Shown here: piece by piece, positions 36,701 through 46,000 of the stretch
Layout of the letters: each line of letters begins with the position of its first letter
Position numbering within the stretch: position 1 is the stretch's first letter
Source of the DNA: Heracleum sosnowskyi
Taxonomy: Eukaryota > Streptophyta > Magnoliopsida > Apiales > Apiaceae
Direction: 5' to 3'
Assembly: GCA_030848705.1 (NCBI GenBank)
Contig: CM061243.1
Location: 104,830,436 to 104,894,435, forward strand
Length of the DNA: 64,000 nt
Notes under the pieces: generated by a model
What the model was told of the DNA's origin: nothing
Seen by the model: the letters and a program-made list of their open reading frames with translations, nothing else
Database searches by the model: none
Translations under genes and position numbers: made by a program

Positions 36701-39007
36701 TTCTACCTTAGGAGGCGTGGAACTCTCCTTAACTTCCTCATGCTGTAGCACATTAGAATGTTCATGCTTATATGTAGGTGCTGCATCCAAAAGCTTCTCG
36801 TAACCTTGACACTCTCCATTTTCTTCATCAACGTTACCCTCAAGAATAGCTTGAAGCGGATCCTCAGATAGTAGAATTTTGGCTTTCATGTCGATCACTT
36901 CCTCTAGTGCATCCACCCTATTCACAAACTCATCCGTAGAAGGATGTCCCATTGTACTTTGCAGCTTGAATTCCATCTTCTCTTCGCCTACTTCAAAAGA
37001 AATTCTTCCATTTTTCATGTCAATGATAGCTCCAGCTGTTGCTAAGAAAGGCCTCCCAAGAATGATAGGAATATTTGCATCTTCTTCCATTTCCATGACA
37101 ACAAAATCACATGGAATATAAAACTTTCCTACCTTAAGGGGCACATCTTCAAGAATTCCCAATGGAAACTTCACACTTCTGTCTGCCAGTTGTAAAGAGA
37201 TACGTGTGGGTTTCAGTTCACCCATCTGAAGTTTTTTACAAGTCGACAAAGGCATCAAACTGACACTTGCTCCAAGATCACACAAAGATCTTTTAATTTC
37301 GACATCCCCAAGCTGAACAGGAATTGAGTAGCTACCTAGGTCCGCTAACTTCTTTGGAAGATCATTTTGCAAGATGGCACTGCACTCTGCCGTTAATGAG
37401 ATGGTAGAGCTTTCTTCAATTTTTCTCTTTCTTGACAAAATATCTTTCAGGAATTTTGCATAAGATGGCATCTCAGTGATAGCATCCATGAATGGGATAT
37501 TGATATATAGCTTCTGCAAAATTTCAAGGAACTTACCATACTTCTTCTCTAGCTTCGCTTGTGCCAACCTTTGTGGAAAAGGAACAGGCGGCACATATGG
37601 TTTAAGAGGAACATCTATTGATTCTTTCTTTTCTTTTTCCACGATCTCTGGTTCTACCAGTTTCTCAGTTGCAATCTCCTCTTTACTTTCTTTAGCATTC
37701 TCAACATTTTTGCTCGCATTCAATTCCGGCTCTTTCAATTCGTTACCACTTCTCAAAGTTACAGCATTGATATGCCCCCTTGACGGCTGCTCAGTTTGAC
37801 CAGGAAGTTGGCCCGAAGACTTATTAAGTTGGCTCAACTGTTGAGAAATTTGAGTGATCGTGTTCTCTATCATTTTATTGTGAGCCTTTATCTCATTGAT
37901 GCTTGAATAGAAGTGCTCATTCTTCTTCGATTGAGTAGAGATAAATCCTTCCATAAGACTTTCCAAGTTAGATTTCTGCGGATGAGCTTGCTGAAAACCA
38001 GGAGGCTGAGAAAAATTATTTTGTGAAGATTGTCCTTGACCCTGATTGTTCCTGTAGGAGAAATTTGGATGATCTCTCCAACCTGGATTGTACGTGTTGG
38101 AGTAAGGATTATACTGCGGCCTCTGATTCTGATTGTAAAGAGCATTAGCTTGCTCAACTGCCATTCCAGAAGGATTGTATTGACAAGCAAGTTTGGTGTG
38201 TCCAACAACACCACATATCTCACATGAAGCAACAGTAGATGGAGTGCTTCTGGCATCCAATTGCTCAATCTTTTTGACCATAGCCTGCATAGTGGTATTA
38301 ATCATGGTTAGAGCATCAACATCATACTTACCACCCTTTTTAGGATGATTTCGATCATTGTATGGATAATTATCATTAGACGCCATCTCGTCTAACAAAG
38401 CTTTCGCATCTTCAGTACTCTTCTTCATAATAGAACCACCAGAAGAAGCATCAACAAAGTTTCGGAACTCTTGTGTCAACCCATTGTAGAATGTTTGGAT
38501 CAACAACCAGTCAGGAATTCCATGGTGAGGGCATTGTCTCTGAAGTCGCTTAAATTTTCTCCAGGCATCATGAAGTGACTCGTCATCATCTTGACGAAAA
38601 TTAGAGATCTCATTCCGGAGCTTAGAGGTCTTCTTCTGACTGAAGAATTTAAGTAGAAAAGCCTTCGCAAGACTATCCCAAGTAGTGAATGTATTTGGCC
38701 TTTCATCCTTCAACCAATCTTTTGCTGCATCCCGAAGAGAGAATGGAAATAATCGCAGCTTAACAGCTTCATCACTTACATTGGTCATCTTTATTGTATC
38801 ACACTTCTCCAAAAAACTCTCAAGATGATCAACAGGATTTTTATTGGACAATCCTGCGAAAGAGTCATTAGAGATGAATTGGATAAACTGAGGCTTCAAT
38901 TCAAAGTGAGTAGCTGTGATTGCTGGTCTGACAATGCTTGAGAGTACACCTGTAGCATCTGGCATACCATGTTCCCTAAGAGCCTTAGCTGCAGGTGCAT
39001 CACCCAT
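33800..39007 (-). CDS. gag-pol: Athila gag-pol polyprotein, intact, 1735 aa
   Basis: A single unbroken frame. Order with approximate residues: gag (LESFLEKCDTIK, LRLFPFSLRDAAKDWL; 1-260), zinc knuckle CEICGVVGHTKLAC (about 263-276), a Glu/Lys-rich linker, aspartic protease with DLGASVSLMP (about 577), RT with the FMDD catalytic box (about 1014), RNase H (CDASDQAIGAVLGQ about 1165; HTDHAALRYL), integrase with HHCC zinc finger (CHDLPSGGHAS...CDRCQ, about 1369-1410), and the catalytic core with WGVDFMGPF and SDGGKHF (about 1440-1510). The Athila lineage is shown by the gag sequence, the DLGAS protease and the primer site. The start is the first Met of the frame, about 250 bp after the LTR. An intact frame and near-identical LTRs mean it could be recently active. 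Confidence 0.96.
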   Translation of the reverse strand: MGDAPAAKALREHGMPDATGVLSSIVRPAITATHFELKPQFIQFISNDSFAGLSNKNPVDHLESFLEKCDTIKMTNVSDEAVKLRLFPFSLRDAAKDWLKDERPNTFTTWDSLAKAFLLKFFSQKKTSKLRNEISNFRQDDDESLHDAWRKFKRLQRQCPHHGIPDWLLIQTFYNGLTQEFRNFVDASSGGSIMKKSTEDAKALLDEMASNDNYPYNDRNHPKKGGKYDVDALTMINTTMQAMVKKIEQLDARSTPSTVASCEICGVVGHTKLACQYNPSGMAVEQANALYNQNQRPQYNPYSNTYNPGWRDHPNFSYRNNQGQGQSSQNNFSQPPGFQQAHPQKSNLESLMEGFISTQSKKNEHFYSSINEIKAHNKMIENTITQISQQLSQLNKSSGQLPGQTEQPSRGHINAVTLRSGNELKEPELNASKNVENAKESKEEIATEKLVEPEIVEKEKKESIDVPLKPYVPPVPFPQRLAQAKLEKKYGKFLEILQKLYINIPFMDAITEMPSYAKFLKDILSRKRKIEESSTISLTAECSAILQNDLPKKLADLGSYSIPVQLGDVEIKRSLCDLGASVSLMPLSTCKKLQMGELKPTRISLQLADRSVKFPLGILEDVPLKVGKFYIPCDFVVMEMEEDANIPIILGRPFLATAGAIIDMKNGRISFEVGEEKMEFKLQSTMGHPSTDEFVNRVDALEEVIDMKAKILLSEDPLQAILEGNVDEENGECQGYEKLLDAAPTYKHEHSNVLQHEEVKESSTPPKVELKPLPASLKYVFMGPNETYPIIVNSELDDIQFEQLLTVLRKYKNVIGYSIDDIKGINPSFCMHKIILEDEQASSIEPQRRLNPNMMEVVKKEVLKLLDASIIYPISDSKWVSPVHVVPKKGGMTVVKNDKGESISTRTVTGWRMCIDYRKLNKATRKDHFPLPFIDQMLERLAKHSYFCFLDGYSGFFQIPIHPNDQEKTTFTCPYGTFAYRIMPFGLCCAPPTFQRCMMAIFSDFIEDIMEVFMDDFSVGGTSFHACLHNLEKVLHRCQEVNLILNWEKCHFMVQEGVILGHVVSKRGIEVDRAKVEVVERLPHPTSVKGIRSFLGHAGFYRRFIKDFSKIARPLTELLGKEVPFVFTDACVEAFETLKKALVSAPIIQPPDWSLPFEIMCDASDQAIGAVLGQRKDGKLHAIYYTSKTLDGAQINYATTEKELLAVVYSMEKFRSYLVGSKVIVHTDHAALRYLMSKKDAKPRLIRWILLLQEFDLEIKDKKGAENVVADHLSRLTLDKDDDKSTPIDDSFPDDHLLSLTSLEVPWYADIANFLASGTVPHGYSSQQKKKFFYDVRKHFWDDPFLYKSCADGVIRRCVPYYEISSIISHCHDLPSGGHASTTKTAAKILQCGFYWPTLFKDVYQYVHSCDRCQRTGNISRRNEMPLNSILEVELFDVWGVDFMGPFPPSFKNRYILVAVDYVSKWVEAIASPTNDARVVSKFFKKTIFPRFGVPRILISDGGKHFLENRFEAMLKKYGVYHKVGLSYHPQTSGQVEISNREIKNILEKTVAKSRKDWSMKLDDALWAYRTAFKTPIGTTPYRLVYGKACHFPVELEHRAFWAIKGLNFDMLAAGEKRLLQLNELDELRFEAYESSKLYKEKTKKWHDKGLLRREFKEGELVLLFNSRLRLFPGKLRSRWSGPFKVQKVFPYGAVELLDTHGGSFKVNGQRVKHYRVGEPINEKVEIPLSTPSSK

Positions 39008-39230
39008 AACTACCTTGTCTTTGTTTTTCCTTCGCTTGCCTTTTTGCCTTCTTGCTGTAGCTTCAATTTCAGGATCAATATCAATTAAGTTTTCAGTACC
39101 TGAACTTCGAGTGTGTATGCAACAAGAGAACTAGAAGCGATGATCAATTAACAAGGGAATAATAGCCGAAGCAACACAACTAAAATACTTAGCTAAATCA
39201 ATTCAAAATTAACTAATCTAACACTGCTTT

Positions 39231-39249
39231 GTCCCCGGCAGCGGCGCCA
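39231..39249 (-). other. Athila primer-binding site
   Basis: On the minus strand, TGGCGCCGCTGCCGGGGAC follows the 5' LTR after a few bases. This GGCGCC-type primer site is typical of Athila elements and is usually assigned to tRNA-Asp. Confidence 0.85.
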
Positions 39250-39255
39250 AAAATT

Positions 39256-40585
39256 TGACAAGGCTGTCGCGTGCCTATCAAATTATAATATCTAACTAAT
39301 CCTTCTAACTGTGTAGCAGGGTAAGTCAGAGTCGATCCCACAGAGACAAACGTATCAATCACTAGTTGTTTCTGATTTAATTCGGCTAAGCAAGTATCAC
39401 AATAGATATTGAGAATTTATTAAACTAATCTTATACTAAAGCGAATTGTGTTTATATTAAATCAAATATTAAAAACATCCATAATTAAGTATCCCCACTA
39501 GCATGAATTAATGCAATCGTGAATTCCCTCCCCAATTAATCAGATAAACTACTCAAAAGGAAAGATGCGCCCTATAAATACCAAAAAACCCTCTCAGGTA
39601 TTAATGGCTTCTCTTAAAATACAATCAAACCTATTCTCATGGTATCATGTAATTTAGAGACATTAATCACGGCACCCTAATTTCCTAACAATCCATTCTA
39701 CCTATTCTCATGGAGAATTTCATGTTCTTTTTGGATAAATCACAACCATCTAATTCCAACTCTCGTTGATAATTGGATATTGGTTCAAACAACACATAAT
39801 CACGTCTGATTTGCAATTGTTAATTTAAACAACTCAATAAGCAAGAACAATTAAACAATTAAATTGGGGGAATTGGGAAATTCACACATCAATCATAACT
39901 AGGGTTCAACTTAACCCTAGATTAATAATCTACTCACTCATAATTGAATTAACTAAACAAGAGATATATGAATTGTAAGATGAACACATAATTATAAGGA
40001 ATAGAGATGAACCTTTAATCTTCTATCTTCAAGGAAAATAAAAGTTCTCAGGAAAATCTCCCCAAAAGAAAGTGTTTACAAAGTTGTGTGTATCGTAAAA
40101 TCTTCTCTCTTACGATCTATCTTCAGATTAGGTCTGAATAGTATATATTAATATCTCTAATAAAAGTATTTTTAATAATTTAATGCAAATACAAGGAGTT
40201 TCCTAATCAGAATTGAATTCCAATAAAGAAATTCGTAGCTGACTGTTGGGGCCTGCTTCTGGACTGATACGGTTGGACTTTGATATCAAGACCACTTCTG
40301 AAATAAATCCCTTCTCATAAGCTTTCCGTGGGCTGTTGAATCGTCTGAATCGGACTTATAGAACTCCAGTTATGGCCCAAACAGTATGAACTGCGCAAGT
40401 GGGTCATAAAATCCGAATTTTAATCAAATAAATCTCCAACTCTTGCCAATTAAGCTCCAAGCCTTCCTTTATTAAAACTCCTTGATACCTACAATAAAAC
40501 ATTATAATTTATTAAATAAAAATCCAAATCAATACAAAATAACTTAAATATAGGGACAATATTTAGATTAAGCACACGCTTATCA
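39256..40585 (-). repeat. 5' LTR of the Athila element
   Basis: 1330 bp. In the minus orientation it is the upstream LTR, since the primer site and gag start follow it at lower coordinates. Confidence 0.95.
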
Positions 40586-40590
40586 AGAAG

Positions 40591-41750
40591 TGTATGTTGA
40601 ACAGCCACCAGGGTTTGAGGATGCTGAAATGTATGATTTTGTGTACAAACTCTTCAAGGCTTTGTATGGACTAAAGCAAGCACCCAGGGCTTGGTATGAC
40701 ACTCTTTCCACTTTTTTGTTGGAAAATCAGTTTACTAGAGGAGTTGTGGACAAGACACTTTTCTACAAACATCATGGCAATGACATTATTCTGGTACAAA
40801 TCTATGTGGATGACATCATTTTTGGTTCTACAAATGAGAAGCTGTGTGAGAAGTTTTCCTCTCTCATGAGTAAAAAATATGAGATGAGTATGATGGGAGA
40901 ATTGTCATTCTTTTTGGGATTGCAAATTCTTCAACAACCTGATGGAATCTTCATTTGTCAAGCTAAATACATCAAGGAACTTCTCAGAAAGTTCAACTTG
41001 GAAGATTCATCACCTGCAAAGACACCAATGTCCACATCAACTAGTCTGGATCTTGACTCTAAAGGAAAGAAAGTTGCCTCAAGCACCTATAGAGGCATGG
41101 TAGGATCTCTCCTATACCTAACTGCTAGCAAACCTGACATCATGTTTGCTACATGTCTCTGTGCAAGGTTTCAAAGTGATCCAAAGGAGTCACACCTAGT
41201 AGCCATCAAGAGAATCTTTAGATACCTAAAATGCACTCCTAACCTAGTCCTTTGGTATCCTAAGAACACTGGATTTGATCTAATTGGCTACTCAGACTCA
41301 GACTATGCTGGATGCAAGATTGACAGGAAGAGTACTACTGGTAGCTGTCAATTTCTTGGTGGAAGATTGGTCTCATGGTTTAGCAAGAAGCAACATTCAG
41401 TTTCTACCTCAACTGCAGAAGCTGAATATATTGCTGCAGGCAGTTGCTGTGCACAAATTCTATGGATGAAGAATCAACTTATGGATTATGGTCTAGTGTT
41501 AAGAGACATTCCTATTTACTGTGACAACACTAGTGCCATAGCCATTTCAGACAATCCAGTTCAACACTCTAGGACAAAGCACATTGATATAAGACATCAC
41601 TTTATCAGAGAGCATGTTGAACAAGGAACTGTGAAGCTGATCTATGTCCCAACTGACAAGCAACTAGTTGACATCTTCACTAAGCCATTGGATGAAGCAA
41701 CCTTTAACAGGTTGGTAAGTGAATTGGGAATGCTAAATTTGGTATGTTGA
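40591..41750 (+). CDS. pol: Element B pol, second part: RT end and RNase H
   Basis: Continues the frame cut at 30022. RT blocks are ALYGLKQAPRAWYD, YVDDIIFGS (near 40803) and MGELSFFLGLQI. Copia RNase H follows with CKIDRKSTTGSCQFLGG, TAEAEYIAAGSCCAQILWM, DNTSAIAIS and DIFTKPLDEATF, ending at TGA 41748-41750. No stops fall in this part, unlike the matching part of element A. It is not expressed as a unit because the Athila insertion separates it from its start. Confidence 0.92.
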
Positions 41751-43077
41751 TTTACTAAGTTTTCTGAATTTCCAATTTTTTTGAAGCTCATGACAGCACC
41801 TTCAAACCTGCTGTCAAGAGAAGTTACTGTCTACTTGGTCTATGTCTGTTATGTGACAGCATGTATTGATTTGACTATTCATGTCTGTATTCCGTGCCAG
41901 TCTCATACTTTTAGACTCTGTATGACATTAATGTGGTTATTTGCTTCGTTTGAGAGATAAATATCTGTTCCATTGGACTTTCATACTCTTTGCATTAATC
42001 TGTAGGATTAAAGGAGGACACGACCATTAATTACTTTTTTGGTAGTTGTATGGGACTCTAATTGTTGACCATTAGACTTTAATCCTTAGACGGTTTTGCC
42101 TATAAATTAACCTTAGGTTTCACCAGTCTGCTCTCAGTTTTAAAGTAAATTATGGGAAAAAAAGTAGGAATAGAGTACAAGCCAAAAGTCTCGTGTGAAT
42201 CTCACCTTAGAGATGAAGTGGAAGTCCCGTTTGATGAACTTGAAGACTTGCTTCATGAGGAAGATGAACAGTCTCAAGCCCTTCAAGCACAGGAAGAGGA
42301 AAAATGGAAGATTCAAGAGGAAGAACTTCAGGCACTTCTCAAGGAAGAAGGTCGCACTGAAGAGGAGATTAGGAAAGAACTTTTAGAATTAGTTGATAAA
42401 ATCATAAACTAATGTACTCAATGCTATATTTAAATGATTTTATTAATGAAAATAAAATATCTTGCTGTTTTGTTTATTGAGTTTATTTCGTCTGTGTTAA
42501 TTGCATAGTATCTGTGTTCAAAAGATTAAATTGCTAAATCCATACTCTGTTAATTTTAGGTTAAGTTTACGAATAAAGCATTCTGGTAAGTTCATGACAA
42601 AAACAATTCCCCAACAAAGTTGCTGTCATTAAGAAGGATACTGTCATGTGTCTCTTGATAGCAAACTTCTTGACAGCAGGGAAAGACTTTCTGTCAAGAC
42701 TTTTACAGAATACTGTCATTCAGATGCTTAACGGTGACAGCATGTTTTTGCACAATAGTTGTTGTCAAGCAAAACCTACTATCACCACCGCTTATTACTG
42801 ACAGATTGTTTCTAGCGCACAGGTTACTGTCACGAATAGTGGACCGTTGAAATTGGATATTCATCCCACGTTTGACAGTGAATAACGGGCAGTACCTCAC
42901 GTGCTATATGACTGGGTTAAGACACGTTCCTTAAACCCGCTTTTTGTGCACCAACGTTTGAGATACCCCTTTTTATTCCCCAGTTACTCAGACATATCAT
43001 TCTTATCAAACTCAAGGCAAAATACTTTTCTCCAAGCAAAATGCTACTTTCCTACTTTCTTCTTTTCTTGAATCTCC
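41751..43077 (+). other. Element B spacer between pol and extra coding region
   Basis: Dense in CTGTCA/TGACAG copies (about 41790-41860 and 42600-42880). TATAAAT at 42101-42107 lies 45 bp ahead of a small ORF (42152-42412). A second leader-like, pyrimidine-rich stretch (about 42990-43077) precedes the ATG at 43078. The layout matches the spacer of element A, apart from the small ORF. Confidence 0.6.
42152..42412 (+). CDS. Small acidic coiled-coil ORF in the element B spacer, 86 aa
   Basis: Open frame from ATG, MGKKVGIEYKPKV, then a Glu/Gln/Leu-rich helix-forming stretch (EDLLHEEDEQSQALQ, LQALLKEEGRTEEEIRKEL) to the stop. It has no recognised domain, signal peptide or membrane segment. A TATA-like box stands 45 bp upstream of the ATG and it ends 0.67 kb before the extra coding region. 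Element A has no match in its spacer. It may be a captured host exon, an element accessory protein, or a chance frame. Function unknown. Confidence 0.45.
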   Translation: MGKKVGIEYKPKVSCESHLRDEVEVPFDELEDLLHEEDEQSQALQAQEEEKWKIQEEELQALLKEEGRTEEEIRKELLELVDKIIN

Positions 43078-46000
43078 ATGGCCCCCAAACAGACTCTCTC
43101 TCAAACAAACTTTGCTGGTATCTTTTCGCCCAATGATGCTGGTGAAGGTTTCAAAGGACTAGTGTTTTTCTTGAACAAGTCCTATCTTGGTTCTGCCATT
43201 ACCTCAACACCCATTCTCGACCTAGACAGAATTGAGGCATTTTGGCAAACTGTTGTTGCTCAAACAGAGGGTGAAAACAAATCTATTCAATTCACAATCA
43301 CTGGGCAACACTACATTCTTACAGCTGAGGTCATCAACACTGCTCTTGGAATTACACTTCAAGAAGGCCGAAATTTTGCTGAACTTGCTAATGATGACAC
43401 TCTCAAGAAGATCTTCTTGAAGATTGGGTATGCAGGCCCTATTCTCGAAGAGGGAACAACCAAATGGTATCCGTCTGGTGAAATGGATAGGAAGCATCTG
43501 AGAAAGGAGTGGAGTATGATTTTTGATGTGATGGTCAAGGTGTTCTCTACCAAGTCCACTGGCTGGAATGGAATACCCTCCTACATCAAGAAACTGACAC
43601 ATTCTCTTGTCTATGGATACAAAGTGAATGTTGGAGCTCTCCTCATGGCACACCTCAGGGCTGCCATAGGTAAGAAGGTATCAATCTACCCTCGTTTTCT
43701 TATGATGTGCATCAACTCTTTCTGTGATTTTAATAATGATGCCCCTCGTTTAGAGGCTTGCTCTGTTTTGAAAAAGAACACACACACACACTGTTATCTT
43801 CACAGAATCTCAATGCACATATTCCACTTTGTTTCACTCAGCACATGGTTGATCAAGTGTCCAACCTTGATTTTCCATTACCTTCTGGTTATGAATCTTT
43901 CACTCGTGCGAATGAAACTGAATTAGACCCAAATTCAGTTAACCCACATTCAACACCATACACTCAGCCTAGGCTCTCTAGACTTCCCAAAGCCCAAAGA
44001 GAAGCCTTGCAAGAATCCAGGAAACGACCCTTAGAAGCTGATGTTGGTGGTAGCTCTGTCAGTCAAGAGGGAGACACTGCACCTAGTGCAGCAAATAAGG
44101 AGGATAGTCAAACACCCCCAGTGGTTCCCCCTGAGCCTAAGAAGAAGAAAGCTAGGAGGACCAAAACCACTGTTAGCCAAACTGCAGTTTCTCAACAAAC
44201 TGTGGTTCCTGAAAGGGATTCAAACACCTCCCTAGATGTGACTTCTCAACAAGGTGCATCTATTGAAATTGGTCTGTCTCCCAAGGCACCATGTACAGAG
44301 TCTGCACAAACTCATGGTTCACAACCTAAGGAACCCCCACTTGAAGAAACACACAGTGAGTTAGGGCACAGTGAGGACTTCTCTATTCCTATTGATGGTT
44401 CACATGTTTCTCCTGTGAATCAGCCCCCACTCTCTGCTACACTTTCACCTTCTTCCTTCCCTATACATTCTTTTGTTTCTTCTCCACAACCTAGAGAAGG
44501 GGACAGTCCCGCCCCTTCAGGTTTTGATCATCCATCTCCAATCATGGATGAGCCCCCATCTAGTGGTCCACAAGAACCCATTTATCAAAGTGAAATGGAT
44601 ACCACTCCTCCAAACACTAAGCAAGGGCAAAGTGGTATTTTGTCAGAAAATGAAACAGCCAACACTTTGTCTGAACTCCAAGGAGCATCTTACCTTCAGG
44701 AAGATGCTGTCACAGCCTCTGTTGCTGTCAAAGACACTAGAAATGTTGCTGTCTTGGACATAGCTGCTGTCATGGGTGGAGAGAAAGATACTGTCAACAC
44801 AGAACCTACTGTCACTCCACATCCCAAAGATGCTGTCATGACAGAACCTGCTGTCCACACTTCAGCCAACAGTAACATTCCTGCCAAAGATGCTGTCCAG
44901 TCCTCTCAGCCAGGTTTTGATGCTGTAACCATTGAGGATGCCTCTGATGATGACCTACCTCTTGCCAAACTCTTGAAGGTACATTCTAAATCTTCTACTT
45001 CCATGCATGTTAGTACTGCTCATACCCATGCATTTAGGTTGAGTGAGGGTGTGCAAAAGAAAAGAGAGATAAAAGAAAAGAGAGGTGAGCATAAAAATGA
45101 GAGGTAGCCAAATGAGTTGGCAAAAGGAGAGGGACTTGAGCATGTCCAAAGAGATCTTGAGGGAGCCCACACTATTCAGGCATTAGGCCTTGAGAGTCAA
45201 ACAGTGAGGAGTGATGAGATCACTCAAAAACACCCTGAGAGTGTGAGAACCCCCTTAGCCTCCAAGCCCCTTTCTTTTCCTTCCCCTCCAAGAAGGTTAA
45301 GGAATGGTGGCCCCTCTGCAAATTTTGGTAACAGGATTGAAGCTCTGGAAGGACAGTGTGCTACCTTGAACTCCAAGATGGACTCTCTCTCTCAACTGGT
45401 GGTTGATGGTTTTGCTGCTACTCAACTCTCTATCCAGTTCCTTACTGACCTAGTAGCTGCCAACTCAACTAAGGGGGAGAAGGTAGCAAGATCAGAATCA
45501 ATATCTATTCAGGGATCAGGTGGAACTCAGGGGGAGCCAGTAGATGTGAAGACCAAAGGGGGAGCAAAACAAGTTTCTGGAGTCAAGAGTAAAGCAATGA
45601 CAAAGGGGGAGCAAGTCAAACCAAGCAGTGGACAACCAAAGGATAAAGCTGAAGAACTTGTTGAAGTTGACTTGGATGGTGAAAAGGTGTTAATGTCTAA
45701 GGCAACTCAAGATGCAATGCAAAGAAGACCTGCATCTAGACACCCAATTCTACCTCCTGTAACAATTAGAGAACCAACTCCAGCAACTCAAGAAACTGCT
45801 CTACAGAAAAGATGGAGAGAAATGGAGGAACAAAATAAGCTTGGGAAAGGTAAAGGGAAACTGCCTGAATCCATCCAGAAGGGAAATACTTGGTCCAATG
45901 GTACTGAGTTTGATCAATAAGAAGCCAATACTATAATGGTGGATTACAGGGAGAGCACATTACACAATCATGACATTGAATTTAGCAGTCTGGTGGAAGA

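Larger units (their letters stand above)
30023..40585 (-). mobile_element. Athila-type Ty3/gypsy retrotransposon nested in element B
   Basis: Two 1330-bp LTRs (TGACAAGG...CGCTTATCA in plus orientation), target duplication AGAAG (30018-30022 and 40586-40590). The element reads on the minus strand. Only about 7 LTR differences were seen (about 99.5% identity), so insertion is recent, a few hundred thousand years or less at usual rates. The gag-pol frame is intact. The usual Athila envelope-position ORF is absent from its 2.4-kb 3' region. Confidence 0.96.

Noticed and set aside
36176..38268. Plus- and minus-strand open frames overlapping the Athila gag-pol
   Set aside because: Shadows of the 1735-aa frame on the other strand or in other phases. 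No recognisable content.
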